The position numbers were made by a program, and so were the translations under genes. From the NCBI GenBank assembly GCA_963824195.1, contig CAWGOJ010000040.1, positions 62,001-126,000 of the forward strand: a stretch of 64,000 nucleotides of DNA, given 5' to 3'. Positions within the stretch are counted from its first letter, which is position 1. Each line of letters begins with the position of its first letter. This stretch comes from Bog-473 sp963824195. GTDB taxonomy: Bacteria > Actinomycetota > Acidimicrobiia > Acidimicrobiales > RAAP-2. This document shows positions 50,440-62,507 of the stretch, one piece after another. The notes below the pieces were generated by a model, which saw only the letters and a list, made by a program, of their open reading frames with translations, searched no databases and was not told the origin of the DNA.

Positions 50440-51719
50440 GCGGTGGCGAAGGAGACGGTCTGCTCGCGGCCCGGCCCGACCCCGACGAGGCGGACGGGGA
50501 CGCCGATCTGCTCGGACAGGAAGGCGACATAGTCGCGGGCCGCCGCGGGCATGTCGTCCGGTGCGGTCGCCGCACTGAGGTCGGTGAGCCACCCGGGCAG
50601 CTCCTCGTAGACCGGCACCGCCTTGTGGAACGTCGACTGGTGGTAGGGCAGGTGCGTATAGCGGATGCCGTCAGCCTCGTAGGCGACGCACACCTTGACG
50701 GTCTCGAAGGTGTCGAGGACGTCGAGCTTCGTGAGCGCCACCTCGGTCATTGAGTTGAGGCGCACGGCTTGGCGCAGCATGACGGCGTCGAACCAGCCGC
50801 AGCGCCGCTTGCGCCCGGTGTTGGTGCCGAACTCGTGGCCTCGTTCGACGAGGAGCTCGCCGACGTCGTTCTCCTGCTCGGTCGGGAACGGCCCGGCGCC
50901 GACGCGGGTCACGTACGCCTTGGCGATGCCGATCACCTGCTCAATGTCACGCGGGCCGAGCCCCGAGCCGGTGCATGCGCCACCGGCGACGGGGTTGGAG
51001 GAGGTGACGAAGGGATAGGTCCCGTGGTCGAGGTCGAGGAAGGTGGCCTGGGCCCCCTCGAGCAGCACCTGGTGGTCCGCGTCCAGGGCGTCGTGGATCA
51101 TGCCGACGGTGTCGCCCACCATCGGCTCTATGCGGGGGGCGTACTCGCCGAGATAGTGGTCGGCGATGTCATCGGCCGACAGGGGCAGGCGGTTGTAGAC
51201 CTTGGCCAGGACGGCGTTCTTCTCCTTGAGGGCCACGTCGAGCTTCTGGCGGAAGATCTTGGGGTCGAAGAGGTCCTGGACCCGGATGCCGACGCGGGTG
51301 GCCTTGTCGGCGTAGGCCGGCCCGATGCCGCGCTTGGTCGTCCCCAGCGCGTTCTTGCCGAGGAAGCGCTCGGTCACCCGGTCGAGCTCCTGGTGGTACG
51401 GCATGATCAGGTGGGCGTTGCCGCTGACGACCAGGCGACTCGTGTCGATGCCTTTGGCGGCCAGGCTGTCGAGCTCGTCGAGGAGCACGGCCGGGTCGAC
51501 GACGACGCCGTTGCCGATGATCGGTGTGATGTGGTCGTAGAGGATCCCGCTCGGCACCAGCTGGAGCGCGAACGCCTCGCCGTTGACGACGATGCGGTGA
51601 CCGGCGTTGTGGCCACCCTGGTAGCGCACGACCATGTGCATCTCGCGGGCGAGGAGGTCGGTGAGCTTGCCCTTCCCCTCGTCGCCCCACTGGGTCCCCA
51701 CCACCACGGTTGCGGGCAC
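50436..51719 (-). CDS. purA: adenylosuccinate synthetase
   Basis: A 427-residue GTP-dependent enzyme converting IMP and aspartate to adenylosuccinate, the first step from IMP to AMP. It has the P-loop VVGTQWGDEGKGKLTDLLA near residues 6-24, GHNAGHRI, the IMP-contacting TTKRGIGPAYADKATRVGIR, and QATFLDLDHGTYPFVTSSNPVAGG near 220-243. GGAGAG lies 5 nt before GTG 51719. It is the promoter-proximal gene of purA-D-B-C-S-Q. Confidence 0.95.
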   Translation of the reverse strand: MPATVVVGTQWGDEGKGKLTDLLAREMHMVVRYQGGHNAGHRIVVNGEAFALQLVPSGILYDHITPIIGNGVVVDPAVLLDELDSLAAKGIDTSRLVVSGNAHLIMPYHQELDRVTERFLGKNALGTTKRGIGPAYADKATRVGIRVQDLFDPKIFRQKLDVALKEKNAVLAKVYNRLPLSADDIADHYLGEYAPRIEPMVGDTVGMIHDALDADHQVLLEGAQATFLDLDHGTYPFVTSSNPVAGGACTGSGLGPRDIEQVIGIAKAYVTRVGAGPFPTEQENDVGELLVERGHEFGTNTGRKRRCGWFDAVMLRQAVRLNSMTEVALTKLDVLDTFETVKVCVAYEADGIRYTHLPYHQSTFHKAVPVYEELPGWLTDLSAATAPDDMPAAARDYVAFLSEQIGVPVRLVGVGPGREQTVSFATA

Positions 51720-51758
51720 GCGTCTCTCCGTTCGCCAAGTCGCTTCGGATTACGCACC

Positions 51759-51764
51759 AGTGTA
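51759..51764 (-). promoter_or_regulatory. candidate -10 box of the purA operon
   Basis: TACACT on the minus strand, 39 nt before GTG 51719, in the only sizeable gap upstream of the operon. The -35 side is not clear. I see no purine riboswitch or PurR-type box. Confidence 0.35.
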
Positions 51765-51969
51765 CCCCTCCCCGAAATGGGGCCCGAAAATCCGGCGCTC
51801 CTGCGCCACGCCGAGGCCCCCGGGCAGCGACGGCGGACCTCGCCGTAGGGTACGGAGCGGAGGTGCAGGCCGGTGCTGACGACGACGGGGACGAGGCGGT
51901 GACCGTTCCGCCGGATCCGCCGGGCCCGCCCCCGCGAGGCACCGTCGCTCCACGGCGAGGGTCACGGGC

Positions 51970-52635
51970 ATGCGCACCGGCACCGAGGGGCTCCGGTCCT
52001 TCGTCTTCGCCGCGTCCATGGTCTTCGGCCGCGCTAGGGCGGCGACCTGCGTCGCCGACGTGGCGCGGCTGACCCCGGCCGACCGCGTGGTCGACATCGG
52101 CTGCGGACCCGGGACCGCGGTCCGGGTGGCGTCCCGGCGCTGCCAGTGGGCGACGGGCGTCGACCCGGACCCGACCATGCTCCGCTTCGGGCGATGGCTC
52201 GCCTCCCTCCGGCGCCGCCGGAACCTGAGCCTAGTGGGCATGGAGGGATCGGCCGAGGCCCTCCCGCTCCCGGACGCCGGCGCGACCGTCGTCTGGTCGC
52301 TCAGCGCCGTGCACCACTGGTCCGACCGGGCCGCCGGCCTCGCCGAGGCCATGCGGGTGCTCACGTCCGGCGGCCGGGTCTTCCTGGTGGAGCGGCTGTC
52401 CCCGCCGGACGCCCGCGGCCACCAGAGGTACGGCATGACCGAGGCGCAGCTCGATGCTCTGGAGCAGGACGCGACGCGCGCCGGCTTCGTGGCCGTGCGC
52501 CGCGAGATGCACCGGGCGGGCCGCGACACCCTGGCCGTGGTGCGGGGGTCGAAGAGGCACGGACGTGACCGCGCCCGGCACCGGGTGTTCGGGCCGGCCG
52601 CCGACGGTGGCGGGGCAGCTTCTCCAGAACTGTAA
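51970..52635 (+). CDS. class I SAM-dependent methyltransferase (Methyltransf_11 type)
   Basis: A 221-residue methyltransferase. Motif I VVDIGCGPGTAVRVA is near residues 39-53, GVDPDPTMLRFGRWLA follows as the strand-2 region, and EGSAEALPLPDAGATVVWSLSAVHHW near 92-117 is the conserved acidic/post-II block. VLTSGGRVFLVERL corresponds to motif III. The C-terminal 25 residues are Arg/Gly-rich and probably disordered. The substrate is unknown. It is convergent with clpB and divergent from purA. Confidence 0.8.
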   Translation: MRTGTEGLRSFVFAASMVFGRARAATCVADVARLTPADRVVDIGCGPGTAVRVASRRCQWATGVDPDPTMLRFGRWLASLRRRRNLSLVGMEGSAEALPLPDAGATVVWSLSAVHHWSDRAAGLAEAMRVLTSGGRVFLVERLSPPDARGHQRYGMTEAQLDALEQDATRAGFVAVRREMHRAGRDTLAVVRGSKRHGRDRARHRVFGPAADGGGAASPEL

Positions 52636-52710
52636 ACGAGTCTGCTTATAGTTCTGAGAACGGTCCCCGGGCGGAGGAGCCGGGGCGCTCTCGTCCGGCG
52701 GATCAGGCGG

Positions 52711-55201
<2,491 letters not shown>

Positions 55202-55280
55202 GCGCCCGCACCTCTCGTCTCGTCGTTCGCCGTGGTGCCTTCCTTCGTGTTCGTGTGTGCCTTCGTGTTCATGCGCCCGT

Positions 55281-55718
55281 TCATGTCCCCGTGCCGGTCC
55301 GCCGGCGGTACGGCACCGGCGCCTGGCGCACCGGCACCAGGTCGCGCCGGTACTGGCGGTGCGTGGCGGCCACGGCCTCGAGCGCCTGGGCCCGCACCTC
55401 GACCAGCTCGGCGCGCAGCCGGGACAGCTCCGACTCCAGCTGGAGCACCCGGCGCACCCCCTCGAGGTTGAGCCCGGTCGACGTCAGCTCCTGAATGTGG
55501 CGCAGCCGCTCGAGGTCGCGCTCGGAGAAGCGGCGGCTCCCGCCGCTCGTGCGCGACGGGTCGAGCAGCCCCTTGCGCTCGTAGATGCGCAGCGTCTGCG
55601 GGTGCATCCCCGTCAGCTCGGCCGCCACCGAGATCACGTAGACCGCCTGGTTGGCGTCGCGGTCCGCTCGGCGCTCCGCTATCCGGTCCTCCATACGCTC
55701 ACCTCGGAGCTCCGCCAT
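55281..55718 (-). CDS. hspR: MerR-family heat-shock repressor HspR
   Basis: A 145-residue DNA-binding repressor. The MerR helix-turn-helix spans about residues 25-90: VYVISVAAELTGMHPQTLRIYERKGLLDPSRTSGGSRRFSERDLERLRHIQELT. The coiled-coil dimerisation helix LNLEGVRRVLQLESELSRLRAELVEVRAQALEAV follows. HspR binds HAIR operators and uses DnaK as co-repressor, closing a feedback loop. A HAIR site is present before dnaK at 59398. Starts at ATG 55718 or the GTG just before it; it lies 4 bases after dnaJ. A 79-base gap to clpB shows no promoter I can defend. Confidence 0.93.
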   Translation of the reverse strand: MAELRGERMEDRIAERRADRDANQAVYVISVAAELTGMHPQTLRIYERKGLLDPSRTSGGSRRFSERDLERLRHIQELTSTGLNLEGVRRVLQLESELSRLRAELVEVRAQALEAVAATHRQYRRDLVPVRQAPVPYRRRTGTGT

Positions 55719-55722
55719 CACG

Positions 55723-56832
55723 TCACCCCTCCACCGCGATGCGCGGCGCCGGCTCGGTGACCGCGGCCAGCGACTCCACTGCCGCCTTCTGCTCGTCGGT
55801 CAGCTCCGTCGGCACCACGACCTCGAGCTTGACCAACAGGTCGCCCGGCTTCTTGCCGTTGCGACCCGATCCGGCCGGGACGCCGCGGCCGCGCACGCGC
55901 AGCACCTTGGCGGACTGTGTGCCCGGCGGCACCTTCAGTGACACCTTGCCGTCGAGCGTCGGCACCGTGATGGTGGTGCCCAGCACCGCCTCGGGGTAGG
56001 TGACCGGCACCGTGATGGTCAGGTTGCGCCCGCTCCGCCCGAACACCGGGTGGCGCGCCACGTGCACGACGACATAGAGATCGCCGGGGGGCGCCATGCC
56101 CTGCCCGGGCGCGCCCCGTCCCTTGACCCTGATGCGCTGGCCGCTCTCGACCCCGGGCGGGATGCGCACCTTGACCGAGCGAACCTTCTGCTCGGTGCCG
56201 GTGCCACGGCACACCGGGCACGGCGTGTCGAACAGCGTCCCCCGGCCGACACAATCCGGGCAGACCGTGCTGAGCGAGAACAGGCCCTGGTTGTCGTTGA
56301 GGCTCCCCGTTCCCCCGCAGCGCGGGCAGGTGTGCGTCGACGTCCCCGGCGCGGCACCAGAACCGCGGCAATTCGAGCAGCGCACCTCCTGGGGCACGTT
56401 GACCGAGGTGGTGACGCCGTGCACCGCGTCCTGGAACGACAGGTGCAGCTGCGCCTCCATGTCGGCGCCCCGCTGCGGCCCGCGCTGGGTCCGCGTCCGC
56501 CCTCCGGCGCCGCCCCCGAACAGCCCTCCGAAGAGGTCACTCAGGTCACCCATGTCCTCCATGCGGAACGTCCCGCCGCCGGGCTGGCTGAAGCCGCCCA
56601 CCGGGCCGTGCCGGCGGACCTCGTCGTACTCCTTGCGCTTCTCGGCGTCGCCGAGCACGTCGTAGGCCGCGCTGATCTCCTTGAAGCGCTCCTCGGACCC
56701 GGGGTTGGCGTCGGGGTGGTGCTCCTTGGCCAGCTTGCGGTAGGCGCGCGTGATCTCCTTGTCGGTCGCCGTGGGGACGACGCCGAGCACCTTGTAGTAG
56801 TCCTTCTCGAACCATTCACGCTGTGCGGCCAC
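55723..56832 (-). CDS. dnaJ: co-chaperone DnaJ
   Basis: A 369-residue Hsp40. The J domain (residues about 8-75) contains KEHHPDANPGSEERFKEISAAYDVLGD with the HPD tripeptide that stimulates DnaK. A Gly/Phe-rich linker (GDLSDLFGGLFGGGAGG) comes next. Four zinc-finger repeats (CSNCRGSG, CPRCGGTG, CPDCVGRG, CPVCRGTG) and the C-terminal substrate-binding domain follow. Length is normal for type I DnaJ. GTG start 8 bases after grpE; fourth from last in dnaK-grpE-dnaJ-hspR-clpB. Confidence 0.95.
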   Translation of the reverse strand: MAAQREWFEKDYYKVLGVVPTATDKEITRAYRKLAKEHHPDANPGSEERFKEISAAYDVLGDAEKRKEYDEVRRHGPVGGFSQPGGGTFRMEDMGDLSDLFGGLFGGGAGGRTRTQRGPQRGADMEAQLHLSFQDAVHGVTTSVNVPQEVRCSNCRGSGAAPGTSTHTCPRCGGTGSLNDNQGLFSLSTVCPDCVGRGTLFDTPCPVCRGTGTEQKVRSVKVRIPPGVESGQRIRVKGRGAPGQGMAPPGDLYVVVHVARHPVFGRSGRNLTITVPVTYPEAVLGTTITVPTLDGKVSLKVPPGTQSAKVLRVRGRGVPAGSGRNGKKPGDLLVKLEVVVPTELTDEQKAAVESLAAVTEPAPRIAVEG

Positions 56833-56840
56833 GGGTCAGT

Positions 56841-57472
56841 TCACCCCCGCACGCGGACCATGGCGGCGCGGAGCACCTGTCCCTTCCAGCGGTACCCCGA
56901 GCGCAGCACCTCCTCGACCACCGGCTCGCCGGACTCGCCGCCCTCGCCCTCGGCGCGCGCCACGGCGTCGTGCACGGACGGGTCGAAGGGGACCCCGGCC
57001 TGGTCGACCCGCTCGAGCCCCTCCTTGGAGAGGATGTCCATGAGCATGGCCCGCGAGGCGCGCAGCGCCTTGCCGTCCTCGCTCACCTCGAGCGACTCGT
57101 TCAGGTGGGCCTCGGCCAGGTCGAGCGTGTCGAGCACCGGCAGGAGCTTGTTGATCAGGTCGGCTGCGGCACGGGCCGACTGCTCCTGCTGCTGGCGCGC
57201 GATGCGCTTGCGGTAGTTCTCGAAGTCGGCTTGGGTGCGCTGGAGCGCGAGCAGGTACTCGTCCCGCTCACGCGCCAGCACTTCCCGTGGATCGGCCTCC
57301 TCGGCCAGCGCGGAGTGCGCGGCCTCGTTGCCGTTCCCGTTGTGGTGACCGTCACCGTGAGCTGCCGCCGCCGAAGCGGCCGCGGCCGCGGCGGCTGCGT
57401 CGGCAGCCTCCTCGGCGGCCTCGGCCTCAGAGAAGGCAGACTCCTCTTCGGGCACGGCCTCGTCGCCGAAGC

Positions 57473-57476
<4 letters not shown>
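56841..57476 (-). CDS. grpE: nucleotide exchange factor GrpE
   Basis: A 211-residue dimeric factor that releases ADP from DnaK. An acidic, alanine-rich N-terminus (residues 1-65, EEAADAAAAAAAASAAAAHGDGHHNGNGNE) precedes the long helix RDEYLLALQRTQADFENYRKRIARQQQEQ. The C-terminal beta domain has the conserved GVPFDPSVHDAVARAEGE and VLRSGYRWKGQVLRAAMVRV. Its ATG overlaps the dnaK stop by 4 bases. Confidence 0.94.
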
Positions 57477-59323
<1,847 letters not shown>

Positions 59324-59386
59324 TTCCGCTGTCCTTCCGATCGTGAGCTGCCCGTGTGGCAGTTGCACCGTCTATTGCGTGGATCC

Positions 59387-59418
59387 AGTGTACCAAACTT
59401 GAGTCTGCTTGTGTCAAG
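59387..59418 (-). promoter_or_regulatory. dnaK promoter with HAIR-type HspR operator
   Basis: CTTGAGT (59398-59404), 7 bases, TGTCAAG (59412-59418): the left half is a perfect match to the HAIR consensus CTTGAGT-N7-ACTCAAG and the right half matches 5 of 7. On the minus strand TTGACA (59412-59417) and TACACT (59387-59392), 19 bases apart, form a plausible -35/-10 pair. The operator lies between and over them, as expected for repression. Confidence 0.75.
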
Positions 59419-59498
59419 ATCTTTGACAGGATAGGCAACCGACGATTGCCCCAACCCAGCTCAGGGAGGTGGGTTTCCCGCCCTCCCGCCGGGCCACC

Positions 59499-59504
59499 TA
59501 CGAT
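59499..59504 (+). promoter_or_regulatory. leaderless -10 box for gpmA
   Basis: TACGAT, 6 nt before GTG 59511; it fixes the start of the mutase. Confidence 0.5.
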
Positions 59505-59510
59505 CGAACC

Positions 59511-60278
59511 GTGCTCGATCTGGTGCTGCTCCGCCACGGCCAGTCCTCCTGGAACGCCAAGAACCTGTTCACGGGCTGGGTCGACGTGGACCTGACCGAG
59601 ACCGGCGAGGGGGAGGCCCGGGCCGCCGGGCTGCTCCTGGCGGCCACCGAGGACCTCGACCTGCGCCTGCTGCACACCTCGGTGCTCACACGGGCCATCC
59701 GCACGGCCGAGATCGCCCTGGCGGCGGCCGGCCGGAGCTGGCTCCCCGTGCGGCGCGACTGGCGCCTCAACGAGCGCCACTACGGGGACCTGCAGGGGAA
59801 GAACAAGGCCGAGACGAAGCAGCAGTTCGGCGACGAGCAGCTCATGCTGTGGCGCCGCAGCTACGACACGCCGCCTCCGCCCCTGGTCCCGGGCAACCCG
59901 TTCGACGTGTCCGGCGACCCCCGTTACCGCGACGTCGACCCGGCCGACATCCCCGCCACCGAGTGCCTGGCCGACGTGGTCCGCCGGACCCTGCCCTACT
60001 GGGAGTCGGCCATCGTGCCCGACCTGCAAGCCACGGCCGCGAAGGGCGGCGCCGTGCTGGTCGTCGCCCACGGCAACTCCATCCGCGCCCTGCGCAAGGT
60101 CCTCGAGGACATCTCCGACGAGGAGATCACCGGTCTGGAGATCCCGACGGGCATCCCCTTCCGGATGCTGCTCGACGACGACCTCACGGTGCACTCGGCC
60201 GGCTACCTCGGCGACCCCGAGGCGGCCGCCGCCGCCGCCGAAGCGGTGGCCCGCCAGGCCGACCAGCCCATCACCTGA
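59511..60278 (+). CDS. gpmA: 2,3-bisphosphoglycerate-dependent phosphoglycerate mutase
   Basis: A 255-residue glycolytic enzyme interconverting 3- and 2-phosphoglycerate through a phosphohistidine. The phosphate-accepting His is in LVLLRHGQSSWNAKNLFTGWVDVDLTETG near residues 4-32. LHTSVLTRAIRTAEIAL, DWRLNERHYGDLQGKNKAET near 82-101 and the second His in VVAHGNSIRAL near 184-194 complete the active site. The RHGQSxWN and NERHYGxLQGxNK motifs distinguish it from broad-specificity phosphatases. GTG start and leaderless promoter. An Ala-rich tail of about 20 residues extends beyond the core. Confidence 0.95.
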   Translation: MLDLVLLRHGQSSWNAKNLFTGWVDVDLTETGEGEARAAGLLLAATEDLDLRLLHTSVLTRAIRTAEIALAAAGRSWLPVRRDWRLNERHYGDLQGKNKAETKQQFGDEQLMLWRRSYDTPPPPLVPGNPFDVSGDPRYRDVDPADIPATECLADVVRRTLPYWESAIVPDLQATAAKGGAVLVVAHGNSIRALRKVLEDISDEEITGLEIPTGIPFRMLLDDDLTVHSAGYLGDPEAAAAAAEAVARQADQPIT

Positions 60279-60357
60279 CTCGGCCCTCGCCGCCAGGTCC
60301 GCGTTCGGGTCCCGTCGGCCAGGAGGCAGGCCGCGAGGGGCTTGTCGACGGCCACAG

Positions 60358-60384
60358 AAAGTGATATCTATTAGATATCACTTT
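60358..60384. promoter_or_regulatory. perfect 27-bp palindromic operator
   Basis: Arms AAAGTGATATCTA and TAGATATCACTTT flank a single central T at 60371: 13 paired bases each side without mismatch. It is the most AT-rich spot for kilobases. It lies 18 nt before the SPFH gene start, with GGGAGGA between. Position and symmetry suit a dimeric or tetrameric repressor, most simply the RHH protein encoded two genes in. Confidence 0.8.
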
Positions 60385-60402
60385 TGTCGGGAGGAACAGC
60401 CC

Positions 60403-61308
60403 ATGAGCACCATCGAGTCACCGACCGCCGCCGCACCCGTCGGGCACTTGGGGGTCCGGGTCGACATCACCGAGCGCCCCGCCGTCGCAGTGACCGGGTG
60501 GCTGGGCCTCGTGGTCCTGGCCGGGTGTGCCGCGGGCATCGTCGCCTCGGCCCGGCACGGCGACAGCTGGCTGTGGCTCCCCATCGTGGCGATCGTCCTC
60601 GTCGCCTCCTCGCTGGTCATCGTGCCCCCGGGGCAGACCTCGGTCGTCCTGTTCTTCGGGCGCTACATCGGCACCGTCCGCCGCCCCGGGTTCTGGTGGG
60701 TGGCCCCGCTCACGCTGCGTCGCCGGGTCAGCGTGCGCGTCCGCAACTTCGAGACCGGCCATCTGAAGGTCAACGACGCGGACGGCAACCCGGTCGAGAT
60801 CGCCGCCATCGTGGTCTGGCAGGTCGCCGACACCGCCCGGTCGACGTTCGCCGTGGACAATTACCCGAACTTCGTCTCGGTGCAGGCCGAGTCCGCCCTG
60901 CGCCACGTCGCCACGAGCCACCCCTACGACGACACCACCGGCACCGGGACGTCGCTGCGCGGCTCGACCGACGTCGTCTCCGCTCAGCTGGCGACCGAGG
61001 TGGCGGAGCGGGTCTCAATCGCCGGGGTCGAGATCGTCGAGGTGCGGATCTCCCACCTGGCCTACGCCCAGGAGATCGCCCAGGCCATGCTGCGCCGCCA
61101 ACAGGCCAACGCCGTGGTGGCGGCCCGCTCGCGCATCGTCGAGGGTGCGGTTGGGATGGTGGAGATGGCACTCGAACGCCTGAGCGAGGGCGGCGTCGTC
61201 TCCTTGGACGAGGAGCGGACGGCCGCCATGGTGTCCAACCTGATGGTGGTGCTGTGCGGGGACCAGCCGCCCTCGCCGGTCGTGAACACGGGGTCGCTCT
61301 ATACGTGA
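60403..61308 (+). CDS. SPFH/Band-7 (stomatin-like) membrane protein
   Basis: A 301-residue membrane-anchored protein. Two hydrophobic segments (about residues 30-45 and 51-70: LGLVVLAGCAAGIVA, WLWLPIVAIVLVASSLVIV) precede the SPFH domain. This shows VPPGQTSVVLFFGRYIGTVRRPGFWWVAPL, then VRVRNFETGHLKVNDADGNPVEIAAIVVWQVAD and VEIVEVRISHLAYAQEIAQAMLRRQQANAVVAARS. SPFH proteins scaffold membrane microdomains or regulate proteases. GGGAGGA lies 6-7 nt before ATG 60403. The stop overlaps the RHH gene start by 4 bases. A perfect 27-bp palindrome sits just upstream. Confidence 0.9.
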   Translation: MSTIESPTAAAPVGHLGVRVDITERPAVAVTGWLGLVVLAGCAAGIVASARHGDSWLWLPIVAIVLVASSLVIVPPGQTSVVLFFGRYIGTVRRPGFWWVAPLTLRRRVSVRVRNFETGHLKVNDADGNPVEIAAIVVWQVADTARSTFAVDNYPNFVSVQAESALRHVATSHPYDDTTGTGTSLRGSTDVVSAQLATEVAERVSIAGVEIVEVRISHLAYAQEIAQAMLRRQQANAVVAARSRIVEGAVGMVEMALERLSEGGVVSLDEERTAAMVSNLMVVLCGDQPPSPVVNTGSLYT

Positions 61309-61505
61309 GCCAACGCCGACAGGTCTTGCTCCGCGTCGATCCCGCGGTCCACGACGCCATCGCCCGCTGGGCCAACGACGAGTTCCGCAGTGTCAACGCC
61401 CAGATCGAGGTCCTGTTGCGCCGGGCGCTGAGCGACGCCGGGCGTCTGCCCAAGCAGGCAGCACCACTGCCCAAGCGCGGTCGCCCCCGGGCCGGGAGCG
61501 ACTGA
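61305..61505 (+). CDS. small ribbon-helix-helix (Arc/CopG-like) protein
   Basis: A 66-residue basic protein starting at GTG in the overlap GTGA with the SPFH stop. QVLLRVDPAVHDAIARWANDEFRSVNAQIEVLLRRAL fits a ribbon-helix-helix domain: strand QVLLRVD, helix 1 PAVHDAIARWANDEF, the turn RSVN, helix 2 AQIEVLLRRALSDAG. A Pro/Lys/Arg-rich tail (PLPKRGRPRAGSD) follows, with an AT-hook-like KRGRPR that could contact the minor groove. It most simply acts as DNA-binding autoregulator of the SPFH operon via the 27-bp palindrome (inference). An antitoxin-like role is possible, but no toxin is adjacent. Confidence 0.8.
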   Translation: MSQRRQVLLRVDPAVHDAIARWANDEFRSVNAQIEVLLRRALSDAGRLPKQAAPLPKRGRPRAGSD

Positions 61506-61533
61506 ACGCCCGGAGCGCCGTGCCCCGCCCCCG

Positions 61534-61539
61534 TAGCGT
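61534..61539 (+). promoter_or_regulatory. leaderless -10 box for the GNAT gene
   Basis: TAGCGT, 8 nt before ATG 61548. Confidence 0.4.
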
Positions 61540-61547
61540 GGTTTGAC

Positions 61548-62051
61548 ATGGCACTCACCCTTCGCCCGCCCGAGCAGCGCGACGAGGCCGCGTGCCTGGC
61601 CGCCCAGCACGAGTTCGAGTCCTTCCCGTTCCTGCTGCAGTGGCAGCCCGGCACGGAGTGGTCGTCCTACCTCGCTCTCCTCGAGGGCCTGCGCAGTCGG
61701 ACCCTCGTCCCCGAGGGGCTCGTCCCCGCCGCGTTCCTCCTGGCGGAGGTGGACGGCCAGTTAGTGGGCCGGGTCTCGGTGCGCTTCTCGTTGAACGAAT
61801 TCCTCGCCGCGGTGGGCGGCCACATCGGCTACGGCGTGCGGCCGGCGTTCCGGCGGCGCGGCTACGCCACCGAGATCCTGCGCCGGGCCGTGGCAATCGC
61901 ACACGACGAGGGCGTCGGGCGCATCCTCGTCGTGTGCGACGACGACAACGTCGGATCGGCCCGGGTGATCGAGTCTTGCGCTGCGGTGCTCGAGTCGGTC
62001 GTCACGCCCGAGGAGGGCGGCGCGCCGCTCCGGCGCTACTGGATCGAATGA
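61548..62051 (+). CDS. GNAT-family N-acetyltransferase
   Basis: A 167-residue acetyl-CoA-dependent acetyltransferase. The acetyl-CoA loop is in VRPAFRRRGYATEILRRAVAIAHDEGV near residues 99-125 (R-R-R-G-Y-A as the Q/RxxGxG/A motif). GYGVRP precedes it on strand 4, and ILVVCDDDNVGSARVIESCAAVLESVV follows as the strand 5/helix 4 block. An N-terminal stretch LTLRPPEQRDEAACLAAQHEF is typical. The substrate is unknown. It stands alone after the RHH gene with its own leaderless promoter. Confidence 0.88.
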   Translation: MALTLRPPEQRDEAACLAAQHEFESFPFLLQWQPGTEWSSYLALLEGLRSRTLVPEGLVPAAFLLAEVDGQLVGRVSVRFSLNEFLAAVGGHIGYGVRPAFRRRGYATEILRRAVAIAHDEGVGRILVVCDDDNVGSARVIESCAAVLESVVTPEEGGAPLRRYWIE

Positions 62052-62135
62052 TCGAAAGGAGCCCCAAGACGGCGGCGGGCCGGGGCACCTCGCCGCGCCC
62101 CGGCCCTACCGACCATCTACAGGACTGACTGCGTC

Positions 62136-62474
62136 TTACAACGCGTCAGCCCCGCGTTCCCCGGTGCGCACGCGCACCACGGCTTCGACCGGGACGACCC
62201 ATACCTTGCCGTCGCCGATCTTGCCGGTGGAGGCCGAGCTGACGATGGCGTCGACCACCTCGTCAGCCTGACCGTCGTCCACCAGTACCTCGACACGGAT
62301 CTTGGGGACGAAGTCCACCTCGTATTCCGCACCGCGGTACACCTCGGTGTGCCCTCGCTGGCGTCCGAAACCCTGGGCCTCGGTCAGGGTCATGCCCTGC
62401 ACCCCGAGGTTCTTCAAGGTCTCCTTGACGTCGTCGAGCTTGAACGGCTTGAGCACTGCCACGATCAGCTTCAT
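62136..62474 (-). CDS. glnB: nitrogen regulatory protein PII
   Basis: A 112-residue trimeric signal protein reporting nitrogen status (2-oxoglutarate, ATP/ADP) to its targets, notably the ammonium channel Amt. The T-loop has Y51 in TEVYRGAEYEVDFVPK, the usual uridylylation or adenylylation site. The C-terminal signature is TGKIGDGKVWVVPVE. AAAGGAG is upstream of the ATG. It lies 33 bases after amt on the same strand, the standard amt-glnK order, so the gene may equally be named glnK. Confidence 0.95.
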   Translation of the reverse strand: MKLIVAVLKPFKLDDVKETLKNLGVQGMTLTEAQGFGRQRGHTEVYRGAEYEVDFVPKIRVEVLVDDGQADEVVDAIVSSASTGKIGDGKVWVVPVEAVVRVRTGERGADAL

Positions 62475-62507
62475 TGTTGAGCTCCTTTCGTCCTGTCTGT
62501 CCGTGGC

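Noticed and set aside
61305..61505. Type II antitoxin of a toxin-antitoxin pair
   Set aside because: The ribbon-helix-helix fold fits, but neither neighbour (SPFH protein, GNAT of ordinary type with its own promoter) looks like the usual overlapping toxin. The GNAT link is not excluded but the 42-base gap and separate promoter weigh against it.
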